The notes below the pieces were generated by a model. The model did not search any database and had not been told where the DNA came from. It saw only the letters and a program-made list of their open reading frames with translations. Below, in pieces: positions 1 to 9,394 of a stretch of 64,000 nt of DNA (the stretch's first letter is position 1; every line of letters starts with the position of its first letter). The position numbers and the translations under genes were made by a program. The stretch spans positions 59,268 to 123,267 of the forward strand of contig NZ_BCTA01000099.1 of NCBI RefSeq assembly GCF_001570485.1, in the 5' to 3' direction. Source of the DNA: Mycolicibacterium novocastrense (GTDB lineage Bacteria; Actinomycetota; Actinomycetes; Mycobacteriales; Mycobacteriaceae).

Positions 1-1481
1 ACGGGAATCTCCACGCGGAGGTCCATGAGACACACACGGGGCTGGTTGCGCTCATCGGGGACCGCGCATACAAGACGAAGAAAGCGATCGTCACGGACTT
101 CCTCGACTTCGGCACCCGCGAGCTTCGCGAGCAGGCGTGTCAACGCGAAGTGGCCCTGAATCGCAGGTTGGCGCCCGACAGCTATCTCGGTGTCGGCCAC
201 TTCGCCGCGCCGGGAGAGCCCGCCGAACCCGTCATCGTGATGCGTCGATATCCCGAATCCGCCCGGCTCGCCGCGCTCGTCCGCAACGGTGATGCCGTCC
301 ACGGATACCTCACCGCCATCGCGGACCGATTGGCGCGGTTCCACCGGGAGGCGCTACGAGGCCCCCAGATCGACGAACAGGCGACGGCTGCGGTGATCTC
401 GGATCGCTGGCACCAGAATCTCGCTGAGCTGAGGCGATACGTCGACAGCGTCATCCCCGAGGCGACGCTTCGCGAGGTCACACGCCTGGCCGACCGGTAC
501 GTGGCCGGCCGTGACCAACTGTTCGCGCAGCGGATCGCGTCGGGCCGCGTCGTCGACGGTCACGGGGACCTGCTGACACAGGACATCTTCTGCACGCCTG
601 ACGGTCCGGTGCTGCTGGACTGCCTCGAATTCGATGATCGACTGCGCTACGTCGACGGTGTCGACGACGCCGCCTTCCTCGCGATGGACCTGGAGTTCCT
701 CGGCCGCAAAGACCTCGCCGAGCACTTCTTCGACGAGTACCTGCGACGGGCCGACAACCCAGCACCGCGGTCCCTGAGGGAGTTCAGCGTCGCGTACCGC
801 GCCGTGGTGCGGGCCAAGGTGGACTGCATCCGCGTCGATCAAGGGCACAGCGAAGCGGCGGCCGACGCGATACGCCATCTCGACATCGCTCTCGCCCACC
901 TGAGATCGTGCACCGTCCGGTTGGTCATCGTCGGCGGCGGTCCGGGAACCGGCAAGACCACCGTCGCGCACGGCCTGGCAGAACAAGTGAACGCCCGGGT
1001 CATCTCCACCGACGCGGTGCGCCGCGAGCTACAACGGTCCGGCGTCATCGCCGGGCAGGTCGGCGAGCTGCACGAGGGACTGTATGCACCAGAGAACGTG
1101 CGCGCCGTCTATGACGAGGTGCTGCGTCGAGCCCGTGCGCTGCTGTCCACCGGTCAGACAGTTGTGCTCGACGGCACCTGGCGCGATGCGCAGCAACAGG
1201 AGAGGGCGTACCGACTGGCTACCGAGACCTCTTCGGCGCTAGTGCATTTCGTGTGTGCGCTCTCACCGTCGCAGGCCGCCCAACGGGTCGTGGCCAGAGG
1301 GCCGTCGAGTTCGGATGCGACACCACAGATCGCCGTCGCGCTCGGCGAGAACGCAGGCACGGGCCCATTCCACCGAATCGACACCGCTCATCCGCTTGAG
1401 GAATCGGTGAACGAGGCGCACCGGATATTTCAGCTGGCTGTCGGTGGGGGTCGTGATGACGGAGCAGTTGACGGCGCTTGA
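1..1481 (+). CDS. APH-like kinase fused to AAA/P-loop domain (Rv2004c-like), 5' end missing
   Basis: The reading frame is open from base 3, so the N-terminus lies outside the window; about 490 residues are visible. The first half is an aminoglycoside/choline-kinase-like fold with the catalytic-loop motif HGDL (bases ~561-572) and a downstream LLDCLEFDD metal-binding segment. The second half has a Walker A motif (GGGPGTGKTT, bases ~934-963) typical of a P-loop kinase. This arrangement matches Rv2004c, a DosR-regulon protein of unknown substrate in M. tuberculosis. It converges on the small gene at 1500 with only 18 bases between. The fit to the DosR-linked genes that follow is inference from synteny; the promoter is not in the window. 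Confidence 0.85.
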   Translation, partial: GNLHAEVHETHTGLVALIGDRAYKTKKAIVTDFLDFGTRELREQACQREVALNRRLAPDSYLGVGHFAAPGEPAEPVIVMRRYPESARLAALVRNGDAVHGYLTAIADRLARFHREALRGPQIDEQATAAVISDRWHQNLAELRRYVDSVIPEATLREVTRLADRYVAGRDQLFAQRIASGRVVDGHGDLLTQDIFCTPDGPVLLDCLEFDDRLRYVDGVDDAAFLAMDLEFLGRKDLAEHFFDEYLRRADNPAPRSLREFSVAYRAVVRAKVDCIRVDQGHSEAAADAIRHLDIALAHLRSCTVRLVIVGGGPGTGKTTVAHGLAEQVNARVISTDAVRRELQRSGVIAGQVGELHEGLYAPENVRAVYDEVLRRARALLSTGQTVVLDGTWRDAQQQERAYRLATETSSALVHFVCALSPSQAAQRVVARGPSSSDATPQIAVALGENAGTGPFHRIDTAHPLEESVNEAHRIFQLAVGGGRDDGAVDGA

Positions 1482-1499
1482 CGCGATTCCCCGGTGCCG

Positions 1500-1784
1500 T
1501 CATTCGACATGACCGGCTTCGTCCTGATGAATTGCTTTGAACGGTGGCAGGATGCCCTTGCGCTGCGCCACCCCGATGTTGGCCATGACGTGCTCGAGCA
1601 ACTCGTCGTAGGCGGAGCCGTCGATCAGAAGCTCGGCCGGCCCGTGATGTAACAGGTAGGCGTCCAGGCGCCGGTCGATCGGCCAGTCGACATAGATCGG
1701 TCCGGCGAATTCCGAGCGGAAGAAACCCCACACGATCGTGTCACGCCTCTCCTCGGTCTCCTCGTCGTGCTCGGTTGGGTTCAT
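1500..1784 (-). CDS. Small conserved hypothetical protein downstream of ppsA
   Basis: A 94-residue acidic soluble protein, with no signal peptide or membrane segment. The N-terminus is rich in Glu/Asp (MNPTEHDEETEE); the body contains IVWGFFRSEFAGPIYVDWP and a helical stretch AYDELLEHVMANIGVAQRK. I recognise no family. It begins 36 bases after the stop of the PEP synthase gene on the same strand, so it is probably the second gene of that transcript and would share the DosR-type control proposed for it. The start is the first ATG after the ppsA stop and lacks a strong ribosome-binding site, so the N-terminus is uncertain. Confidence 0.6.
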   Translation of the reverse strand: MNPTEHDEETEERRDTIVWGFFRSEFAGPIYVDWPIDRRLDAYLLHHGPAELLIDGSAYDELLEHVMANIGVAQRKGILPPFKAIHQDEAGHVE

Positions 1785-1820
1785 CTCATGGCCTTGGCGT
1801 CGGCTGGATCCATGCCCGCC

Positions 1821-4115
1821 TCACCTCAACCGTGCGGCTTCGAGTAGCAGCCGCCGCTCGGCTGCGGCGATGACCCGCCGGGTGGCATCAGCGGCATCGG
1901 GGTTGACCGATACCGACGTGATGCCCATCCGCACCAGGTATTCGGCGAATGCCGGGTTCGTGGACGGCGCCTGACCGCACAGTGACGAGGTGATGCCGTG
2001 TTTCCTTGCCGTGCCGATGATCTGGCCGATGGCATCGAGCACGGCGGGGTCGGATTCGTCGAACAACTCAGCGCACACATCGGAATCACGGTCCACCCCG
2101 AGCATCAGCTGAGTCAGATCGTTGCTTCCGATCGACACTCCGTCGATGCCCATCCCGATGAATTCGGGAAGCCAGTGCACGACCGAAGGCACCTCGGCCA
2201 TCACCCAGCGGTGCAAACCCCGCTGCCGGCCGAGCGGACTCGCGTCGACGAGCTCGAGGCAAGCCTCGAGTTCCCATTTGGTGCGGACGAACGGGATCAT
2301 CAGCCCGACATTGGGCGACCGCTCCCGCACCCGCGCCAGCGCCTCCAGTTCCAGCGCGAACAGGTCCGGCTCGTTCACATATCGGTAGCAGCCGCGATAG
2401 CCGATCATCGGGTTGTGTTCGATCGGCTCGTAGGTCTCGCCGCCCTTCAAGCCGCGGAATTCGTTGGTGCGGAAGTCCGTCGCCCGATAGATGACCGGCC
2501 TAGGTGCGAACGCTGCGGCGATTCGCCCGACAGACGCCCCCAACTGGTCCACAAGCGTGGCCTGCTCCCCGTGGGCGATGAGGTCACGGGGATGACGGCC
2601 GCCCAGCGCCTCGGTCAGCATGAACTCGGCGCGCAACAGCCCCACACCGTCAACCGGTTGTGCGGCAACGGTTTCGGCGGACTCGGGCATGGCCAGGTTG
2701 ACGTAGACCTTCGTGCCGGTGGCTTCGCTCTGCGGTCGGCCCGGGGCACCCTGCTCAATCGCCGATGTCGTCGACGACGGCCGCACCCGGCCGGACACCA
2801 CCTCGCCGCGGGCCCCGTCGACCGTGACCGTCGTACCGTCGTGGAGGTCTCTGGTCGCAGTCCGGGTCCCGACGACGCACGGCACGCTCAATTCGCGAGC
2901 CACGATTGCGGCGTGGCACGTCATGCCGCCGGTGTCGGTCACCAGCGCCGCGGCTCGGCGGATGGTGGGCAACCAGTCGGGATTGGTCATCTGCGCGACG
3001 AGGATCTCGCCCTCCTCCAACTTCGCGCCCTCGTCGGGTGACTCCAGCACCCGCACCTTTCCCGAGGCGAGTCCGGGTGCCGCGGCCAGGCCGCGGGCCA
3101 GCACCAGGTGCTTGTCTGCGGCGGCGGGAGTGGTGTGGCCCAGCGTGGTGATCGGCCGCGCCTGAACCAGATAGGTCTTACCCCCCGCGATCGCCCACTC
3201 GGTGTCCTGGGGGCAACCGTTGTGTCGCTCGGTCGCGATGGCCAGTTCGGCTATCGAGCGCAGTTCTTCGTCGGTCAGTACGCGGGCATCGGCCTGAGAT
3301 TCGTCGAGGTCGACGACGGCATCGTGCCCGTCGTCGCCACGCACGATTTTGAAGGCCTTGTGGCCGAGTCGGACATCGAGGGGTTGGCGCGTCTCCTTGG
3401 AGACGATGTAGGTGTCGGGCTCGACCTCACCGGACACCACGACCTCGCCGAGACCGAACGCTCCCTCGATGACGACTCGGTCCTGGGCGCCGTTGCTGGG
3501 GTCGGCGGTGAATGCGACTCCGGCCTTTTCCGAATGGACCATCTCTTGTATGACGACCGCCATCGCCGGGTCACTGGTGAAGCCGCGGCTGGCGCGGTAG
3601 GTGATGACGCGCGGGCTGAACAGCGACATCCAACACCGCACCACCGCCTCCACCAGCGCCTCGTCGCCGGTGACGTTGGTGATGGTGGCGTTCATTCCCG
3701 CGAATGAGGCGTCCGCGCCGTCCTCGCCGGTGGCCGAGGATCGCACCGCGACCACCGCGCCCGGCCCCAAGCCGTGGTACGCCGACAGGATCAGCCGTCG
3801 CACCTCGTCGTCGGCACCGGCCTTGCGCACCAGGCCCTGCATGCGCTCGGAGAGCTCGGTGAGCATGGCGGTGTCGGCGACGGCGTCGAGCGCCTCTCGA
3901 TGCAACGCGTTCAGCTCGGCTTCGACCCCGCCGGACCTCATGGACCGGCGGTAACAATCCCGCAGCAGAACGAATCCGGGTGGAACGGGCAGGTTGGCGG
4001 CGACCAACTCACCCATGTTGGCGCCCTTGCCTCCGGCCTCTTCGGCATCGGCGATCGTCAGCTCGGAGATATCGCGGATGAAGGTGAGATCGTCTCGAAC
4101 GTCCATAGGGCTCAT
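1821..4115 (-). CDS. ppsA: Phosphoenolpyruvate synthase
   Basis: 764 residues, close to the usual PpsA length (~790). Converts pyruvate and ATP to PEP, AMP and phosphate (gluconeogenic). The N-terminal ATP-grasp domain starts with GGKGANMGELVAANLPVPPG; the central phospho-histidine domain has GGMTCHAAIVARE with the catalytic His; the C-terminal PEP-binding barrel has SIGSNDLTQLMLGVDRD and SLCGQAPS. I chose the ATG at 4115 because GGAG lies just upstream; an ATG at 4106 is the alternative. It is divergent from the OtsB1-like gene across a 175-base region with two DosR-box-like sequences, which suggests hypoxia control, as known for neighbouring DosR-regulon genes. Confidence 0.93.
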   Translation of the reverse strand: MSPMDVRDDLTFIRDISELTIADAEEAGGKGANMGELVAANLPVPPGFVLLRDCYRRSMRSGGVEAELNALHREALDAVADTAMLTELSERMQGLVRKAGADDEVRRLILSAYHGLGPGAVVAVRSSATGEDGADASFAGMNATITNVTGDEALVEAVVRCWMSLFSPRVITYRASRGFTSDPAMAVVIQEMVHSEKAGVAFTADPSNGAQDRVVIEGAFGLGEVVVSGEVEPDTYIVSKETRQPLDVRLGHKAFKIVRGDDGHDAVVDLDESQADARVLTDEELRSIAELAIATERHNGCPQDTEWAIAGGKTYLVQARPITTLGHTTPAAADKHLVLARGLAAAPGLASGKVRVLESPDEGAKLEEGEILVAQMTNPDWLPTIRRAAALVTDTGGMTCHAAIVARELSVPCVVGTRTATRDLHDGTTVTVDGARGEVVSGRVRPSSTTSAIEQGAPGRPQSEATGTKVYVNLAMPESAETVAAQPVDGVGLLRAEFMLTEALGGRHPRDLIAHGEQATLVDQLGASVGRIAAAFAPRPVIYRATDFRTNEFRGLKGGETYEPIEHNPMIGYRGCYRYVNEPDLFALELEALARVRERSPNVGLMIPFVRTKWELEACLELVDASPLGRQRGLHRWVMAEVPSVVHWLPEFIGMGIDGVSIGSNDLTQLMLGVDRDSDVCAELFDESDPAVLDAIGQIIGTARKHGITSSLCGQAPSTNPAFAEYLVRMGITSVSVNPDAADATRRVIAAAERRLLLEAARLR

Positions 4116-4184
4116 CCTGCTCCGGACGGCGTGTGGGACGTACCGTCGGAGGGCCACGACGGTGAGGACCAACGTCCCGATCGC

Positions 4185-4204
4185 GGAAGTGCTTAAGTCC
4201 CTAA
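4185..4204. promoter_or_regulatory. DosR-box-like half palindrome
   Basis: The right half reads TTAAGTCCCTAA, almost exactly the right arm of the 20-bp DosR box (core GGGAC-N4-GTCCC); the left arm is poor. It sits in the divergent promoter between ppsA and the OtsB1-like gene, next to a second similar site, and DosR sites often occur in pairs. Assigned by eye. Confidence 0.45.
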
Positions 4205-4213
4205 CCGGTTCGA

Positions 4214-4233
4214 TGAGTGACTTCGGTCCCTTC
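4214..4233. promoter_or_regulatory. Second DosR-box-like site
   Basis: Contains GTGACTTCGGTCCC, which read from the other strand is GGGACCGAAGTCAC. It keeps the GGGAC/GTC symmetry of the DosR box with one mismatch in the core arms. It lies 57 bases before the start of the OtsB1-like gene and about 100 bases before ppsA, so it could serve either or both. Confidence 0.5.
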
Positions 4234-4290
4234 CCCCCGGGACCGCTGAAGAGATCCGATGGGGACACGATCTCTTTCGGAGGAGGGGCG

Positions 4291-7200
4291 ATGAAGCTTC
4301 CGGTGTTCGTTGACCCGCGCTATCACGACGCGGTGATCTTCGGCCTAGACGGCGTTGTGGCCGATACCGCCGAAACACCGGCTGACCGTTTGCCCCTGGC
4401 CGAGTCCACCGTCAAGTTGGTGCGCCAACTCAGGGCCGCCGATATCGCGACCGCGCTCGTCTCGTCGGGGGGCAATGGCAGCGCAGTCGCCCGGTCGGCA
4501 GCAGGCGACCTGTTCTCGATGTGCACTGATCCTTCCTCGACCCCGGCCCTCCAAGATTCTCAGGGCCGACACCGTGACGTCCTGCACCACGTGGCGCGAA
4601 GCCTCGGAGTAGCTCCGGCGCGCTGCGTCGTCGTCGACGACGACGTAGCGGGGGTGGCGGCGGGACGCGACGGCGGATTCGGACTGGTCGTCGGGGTGGA
4701 CCCGGCCCGAGACGGTGCAGCGCTGCTTCGGGCCGGTGCCGATGTGGTGGTCGGCGATCTCGTCGAGGTGACGGTCCGCGACGGCTACCAACGCCTTTCC
4801 GCCACGGCCGACGCACTGCTGTCGTACAGCCAGATCGCACCCTTGGCCGACACCCGGCAACCAGCGGTACTCCTGGACTTCGACGGAACCATCTCCCAGA
4901 TCGTCAACGATCCCGACGCGGCGACCCTGATCTCCGGAGCGGGTGAGATGTTGGCGTCCCTGGCCGCCAGCTGCCCGGTCGCGGTGATCAGCGGCCGGAG
5001 TCTGGACGACATCCGGTCGCGGGTCGGTGTTCCCGGCCTCTGGTACGCGGGCAGCCACGGATTCGAGCTCGTGGCCCCTGACGGCTCGCATCATCAGAAT
5101 GAGGCTGGGGTACAAGCGATTCGCACGCTCGCCACTGCGACGGCAGAACTCCGTGAGCGGCTGACCGGTGTGGACGGGGTCATGATCGAGAACAAGCGGT
5201 TCTCGGTGGCCGTGCACTACCGCAACGTCAACCCCGAACAGGTTGACCGGGTGGTCGCCGCGGTACGGATAGTGGGGCAACACCACAAGTTTCGAATCGG
5301 CGGCGGGCGCAAGGTCATCGAACTCCGGCCCGACGTCGGATGGGACAAGGGTAAGACGCTGGAATGGATCCTCGATCAGGTCGACGGCTCGCGGCCGCTA
5401 CTACCCATCTACATCGGTGACGATCTGACCGATGAAGATGCGTTCGACGCGGTGCGCCACAAGGGTATCGGCGTCGCGGTCCGCAGCGACGAATCGGGGG
5501 ACAGGCGATCGGCGGCCCGGTTCACCCTGGAGGGGCCCGAGCACGTGTGTCGGTTCCTCGGCCGGCTCACCGACCAGTTGGCCGCAGAACGGGATACGGC
5601 CAATGATCCGTGGAAGTTGACGTTCGGCGGCTACGAAACAGCCGACGAGAAGCTGCGAGAAGCGCTGTGCACCATGGGTAACGGTTACATGGCCGTACGG
5701 GGCGCGGCACCGGAATGCGCTGCGGGGGAGTTCCACTACCCGGGGCTGTACGTCGCGGGTGTCTACAACCGCCTGACCGACGAGGTGGCGGGATCGGTGA
5801 TCGACAACGAGAGCCTGGTGAACCTGCCGAACTGGCTGCCGGTGACCTTCCGCATCGACGACGGACCGTGGCTGGACATCGACGAGGTGGACGTCTCCTC
5901 GTACCTGGTCACGATCGACCTGCGCGGGGCAACGCTGTGGCGCGACTTCACGTTCACCGACCGGGCCGGGCGGACCACCCGGGTGTCGCAGAGCAGGTTC
6001 GTGGCCATGCACCTTCCCCACGCCGCCGCCGTCCAGACCACAGTGCGGGCCGACAACTGGTCCGGACGGCTCGAGTTTCGCACTCTGATCGACGGTGACG
6101 TCCAGAACCATGGAGTCGAGCGCTATCGCGAACTGTCGTCGCGCCACGTCAACGTCGTCCAAGCGCGCGAGATGTCCGAGGACTCAGTGTTGTTGGCGGT
6201 GCGGACCGTCGAATCGAATATCGAAGTCGCCATCGCAAAGCGCAGCACGGTGCGCGGCGAGAACGAAGGCCTCGAATCCGCCCGTCGCCTTGTCGACGAT
6301 CCAATGCAGGTGGGACGTGAAATCGCCCTCGATGTCAGGGCGGGACAAGCGGTCACGCTCGAAGAGGTGGTGACGCTGTACACGAGCCGTGACCACGGAA
6401 TCTCCGGTCCGGTTTCGGCCGCCGAACGTGAACTGCGCCGGATCGGTGGATACGCCGAACTCGAACGCGGACACCAACTGGCATGGGCGCACCTGTGGGA
6501 GCGATTCAACATCGAGATGGGTGCGGATGCGGACCTGCGTCGTATCGTGCGCCTGCACCAACTCCACCTGATGCAGACACTGTCTCCTTATACCGCCGAC
6601 CTGGACGTCGGCGTCCCGGCTCGTGGGCTGCACGGTGAGGCATACCGGGGACACGTGTTCTGGGACGAGCTGTTCGTCTTCCCGGTGACGAACATGCGAC
6701 TGCCCAAGGTCACCCGATCGCTGTTGATGTACCGCTACCGTCGCCTGCCCGAGGCTCGCCTGGCCGCCGCCGAGGCGGGTCATGCCGGTGCCATGTATCC
6801 GTGGCAGTCCGGAAGCGACGGACGTGAGGAAAGTCAACGGCTACACCTCAATCCCCGATCCGGCCGGTGGAACCCGGATGCGAGCGCTCGCGCTCACCAC
6901 ATCGGGCTTGCCATCGCCTACAACGTGTGGCAGCACTACGAGGTCACCGGCGACATCGGATTCCTGATCGACTACGGCGCCGAGATGCTCGCCGATATCG
7001 CGAGATTCTGGGTAAGCATGGCCGAATACGACCCGACCAGGCAACGCTATGTGATCTGCGGGGTCATCGGACCCGACGAATTCCATTCCGGTTATCCCGG
7101 AAGGGAATACGACGGGATCGACAACAACGCCTATACCAACGTCATGGCGGTCTGGGTGATCGTGAGGGCCCTGGAAGCCCTCGAACGGATCCCGCTGTAT

Positions 7201-8040
7201 TACCGGCTCGCATTGCTGGAAACGCTCGGCATCAGCGACGCGGACCTCGCGCTCTGGGAAGATGTCAGCCGGCGGATGTTCGTGCCCTTCCACGACGGCG
7301 TGATCAGTCAATTCGAAGGCTACGAAAAACTCAAGGAACTCGACTGGGAGGGCTACCGCAGCCGGTACGACAACATGCAGCGGCTCGACCGCATCCTCGA
7401 GGCCGAGAACGACAGCGTCAACAACTATCGGGCATGCAAACAGGCCGATGCCCTCATGCTGTTCTATCTGCTGTCCGCCGACGAACTCTACGAGCTCTTC
7501 GACCGGCTCGGATACCGCTTCACTCCTGAGCAGATCCCGAGAACCATCGAGTACTACCGGGTGCGGACCTCGCACGGATCGACATTGAGCGCCGTCGTCC
7601 ACGCGTGGGTATTGGCTCGGGGAAACCGGCATCAGGCGATGGAGTTCTTCCGGCAGGCGCTGGCTTCCGACATCGTCGACATCCAGCGCGGCACAACGGC
7701 CGAGGGCATCCACCTGGCCGCGATGGCGGGAAGCATCGACCTCCTGCAGCGGTGCTTCACCGGGCTGGAGATCCGGCGCGACCGCATCACGCTGGGGCCG
7801 TCGTGGCCGAAATCGCTTGGACACCTGGAGTTCACCTTCCGCTATCGGGGGCACCGGCTGCGACTGGGGGTCTTCGGCCGAAGCGCTACGCTGAGCGCCG
7901 AGCCCGGCGATGCCGCACCCGTGCTGGTGGAATGCCGTGGCGAGACGCACATCCTGCATGCCGGCGGCACCGTCGAATTCGACGAGCAACCGTCGGCGGC
8001 GAGCATGGCGTCTTCATCCAGCGTGGCCGGCTGTGCGTGA
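4291..8040 (+). CDS. otsB1: OtsB1-like three-domain protein: degenerate HAD, trehalose-6-phosphate phosphatase, GH65
   Basis: 1249 residues; same architecture as M. tuberculosis Rv2006 (OtsB1, a DosR-regulon gene). Residues ~10-170 form a beta-phosphoglucomutase-like HAD domain in which the nucleophile Asp is replaced: FGLDGVVADT has Gly18 where FDLDG is expected. Residues ~190-430 are an OtsB phosphatase domain with intact LLDFDGT (Asp196, Asp198) and GDDLTDEDAF. Residues ~440-1210 are a glycoside hydrolase family 65 domain (trehalose/maltose phosphorylase type) with GVIGPDEFH, where Glu930 is the expected general acid. The ATG at 4291 follows GGAGGAGGGG. PfkB follows 16 bases downstream. 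Likely a disaccharide-phosphate phosphatase or phosphorylase; the actual substrate is unknown. Confidence 0.88.
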   Translation: MKLPVFVDPRYHDAVIFGLDGVVADTAETPADRLPLAESTVKLVRQLRAADIATALVSSGGNGSAVARSAAGDLFSMCTDPSSTPALQDSQGRHRDVLHHVARSLGVAPARCVVVDDDVAGVAAGRDGGFGLVVGVDPARDGAALLRAGADVVVGDLVEVTVRDGYQRLSATADALLSYSQIAPLADTRQPAVLLDFDGTISQIVNDPDAATLISGAGEMLASLAASCPVAVISGRSLDDIRSRVGVPGLWYAGSHGFELVAPDGSHHQNEAGVQAIRTLATATAELRERLTGVDGVMIENKRFSVAVHYRNVNPEQVDRVVAAVRIVGQHHKFRIGGGRKVIELRPDVGWDKGKTLEWILDQVDGSRPLLPIYIGDDLTDEDAFDAVRHKGIGVAVRSDESGDRRSAARFTLEGPEHVCRFLGRLTDQLAAERDTANDPWKLTFGGYETADEKLREALCTMGNGYMAVRGAAPECAAGEFHYPGLYVAGVYNRLTDEVAGSVIDNESLVNLPNWLPVTFRIDDGPWLDIDEVDVSSYLVTIDLRGATLWRDFTFTDRAGRTTRVSQSRFVAMHLPHAAAVQTTVRADNWSGRLEFRTLIDGDVQNHGVERYRELSSRHVNVVQAREMSEDSVLLAVRTVESNIEVAIAKRSTVRGENEGLESARRLVDDPMQVGREIALDVRAGQAVTLEEVVTLYTSRDHGISGPVSAAERELRRIGGYAELERGHQLAWAHLWERFNIEMGADADLRRIVRLHQLHLMQTLSPYTADLDVGVPARGLHGEAYRGHVFWDELFVFPVTNMRLPKVTRSLLMYRYRRLPEARLAAAEAGHAGAMYPWQSGSDGREESQRLHLNPRSGRWNPDASARAHHIGLAIAYNVWQHYEVTGDIGFLIDYGAEMLADIARFWVSMAEYDPTRQRYVICGVIGPDEFHSGYPGREYDGIDNNAYTNVMAVWVIVRALEALERIPLYYRLALLETLGISDADLALWEDVSRRMFVPFHDGVISQFEGYEKLKELDWEGYRSRYDNMQRLDRILEAENDSVNNYRACKQADALMLFYLLSADELYELFDRLGYRFTPEQIPRTIEYYRVRTSHGSTLSAVVHAWVLARGNRHQAMEFFRQALASDIVDIQRGTTAEGIHLAAMAGSIDLLQRCFTGLEIRRDRITLGPSWPKSLGHLEFTFRYRGHRLRLGVFGRSATLSAEPGDAAPVLVECRGETHILHAGGTVEFDEQPSAASMASSSSVAGCA

Positions 8041-8056
8041 CGGGTACGGTCACCCC

Positions 8057-9109
8057 ATGCCCGAAGAGCCCCGGGCGGTTGCATTACCGCCCGATTTCGA
8101 GCCGACGGAGCACCGAGGGGCGCCCGAATCCTCTGCCGATGCCAAGCCGATGATCGTCACCCTGGCGATGAACCCGGCACTGGACGTGACCATCGATGCC
8201 GACATCGTGCGCCACACCGACAAGGTCCGGTGTGAAGGAGCCCGGTACGACCCGGGTGGCGGTGGTGTCAACGTGGCGCGCTTCGTCCGGGCTCTCGGCG
8301 AGTCGGTGACGGCGGTCTATCCCGCGGGAGGACCGACGGGCGCAATGGTTTCAGAACTGGTCGACCAAGCCGACGTCCCGGCACGACGCGTCCCGATCGC
8401 GAACGCCACGCGGGAGAGCTTCACGGTCAACGAACGCAGTACCGGAAACCAGTTCCGGTTCGTGTTCCCCGGCCCGCGCCTCGTCCCTGCCGAGCAGGAT
8501 CGGTGCCTGGATGAGTTGGCATCGGCTGCGGCGTCGGCGGAATTCGTCGTCGCCAGCGGCAGTCTCCCACCTGGTGTGCCTGCGGACTTCTTCGAGCGGG
8601 TCGCAGGCCTCTGCCGAGAACTCGGTGTCCTGCTGATCCTCGACACGTGGGGCGGGGGACTGCGTCACGTGAAGTCGGGAGTGTTCGTGATGAAGCCCAG
8701 CGTGCGTGAACTCCGTGAATGCGTGGGACTTCCGCTCGAAACCGAATCCGAACAGCTGGCGGCCGCTCAGGGCCTCATCGAGCGCGGAGTCACACAGGCG
8801 GTCGTGGTTTCGCTGGGCGCGGAGGGAGCGCTGCTGGTGACACCTCATGACGGCTATCGATTCCCGCCCCTGCCCGTTCAGGCGGTCAGCAGCGTGGGGG
8901 CGGGTGATGCGATGGTCGCGGGTATGACGGTTGGCTTGACCCGCGCCTGGCCGCTCGTCGAGTCGGTGCGGTTCGGCATCGCCGCCGCCACCGCCAAGCT
9001 GCTGATGCCCGGAACGGCGGCCTGCACCCGCGCCGACGTCGAGCGGTTCTTCGAGGTAGTGCCCGAGCCCCTCCAGATCAGCGGTGAGAGCGAAGCGGTC
9101 CGCGACTGA
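8057..9109 (+). CDS. pfkB: PfkB-type 6-phosphofructokinase
   Basis: 350 residues, ribokinase-family sugar kinase. After a ~35-residue variable N-terminus come the substrate-binding region TLAMNPALDVTID, the GGGGVNVARF Gly-rich motif and the C-terminal catalytic GAGDAMVAG (Asp is the catalytic base). Closest in context to Rv2029c (PfkB), which lies beside dosT in M. tuberculosis and belongs to the DosR regulon. Probably phosphorylates fructose-6-phosphate; tagatose-6-phosphate or fructose-1-phosphate are possible in this family. It is co-oriented with the OtsB1-like gene and probably co-transcribed. Confidence 0.88.
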   Translation: MPEEPRAVALPPDFEPTEHRGAPESSADAKPMIVTLAMNPALDVTIDADIVRHTDKVRCEGARYDPGGGGVNVARFVRALGESVTAVYPAGGPTGAMVSELVDQADVPARRVPIANATRESFTVNERSTGNQFRFVFPGPRLVPAEQDRCLDELASAAASAEFVVASGSLPPGVPADFFERVAGLCRELGVLLILDTWGGGLRHVKSGVFVMKPSVRELRECVGLPLETESEQLAAAQGLIERGVTQAVVVSLGAEGALLVTPHDGYRFPPLPVQAVSSVGAGDAMVAGMTVGLTRAWPLVESVRFGIAAATAKLLMPGTAACTRADVERFFEVVPEPLQISGESEAVRD

Positions 9110-9394
9110 ATATCGGGGTGTTGTCCATCGCCGCGCGATGAATACCCCTGGCGTCAGCGGACATTCGCGCACCGGGGTAGCCGAGGCGCAGCCGGCTGTA
9201 GTCCGCGACGGTGGTGAAACCCGCCAAATGATGCCGTCGGCTCCGGCAGGTGCCCGCTCCCCGGAGCCGGCGTCACCGAGCTTGGTCGGTTTCGCGGGGA
9301 CTTTCGTCTCTTCGCCGACCGCTACGCGGCTTGAAGCTTCACCACCAAGTTTGCGTGCGATCCACGCCGGACGCGTAGCATCGGCCCCTGCGGG
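9110..9394. other. Intergenic region upstream of the sensor kinase
   Basis: 285 bases without a convincing gene. It contains a strong DosR-box-like palindrome at 9294-9313. I see no clear terminator for pfkB apart from GC-rich dyads (for example GCTCC...GGAGC near 9255). Confidence 0.5.
9294..9313. promoter_or_regulatory. DosR box upstream of the DosS/T-like kinase
   Basis: Core GGGACTTTCGTCTC fits the DosR palindrome GGGACTTNNGTCCC with a single mismatch in the right arm. It lies about 80 bases before the kinase start, a normal activator position, suggesting that the sensor gene is itself a member of the DosR regulon. Confidence 0.65.

Noticed and set aside
1998..3041. 347-codon open frame opposite ppsA
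   Set aside because: Antisense shadow of a strongly conserved PEP synthase; no motif, and the product is a typical high-GC mirror sequence.
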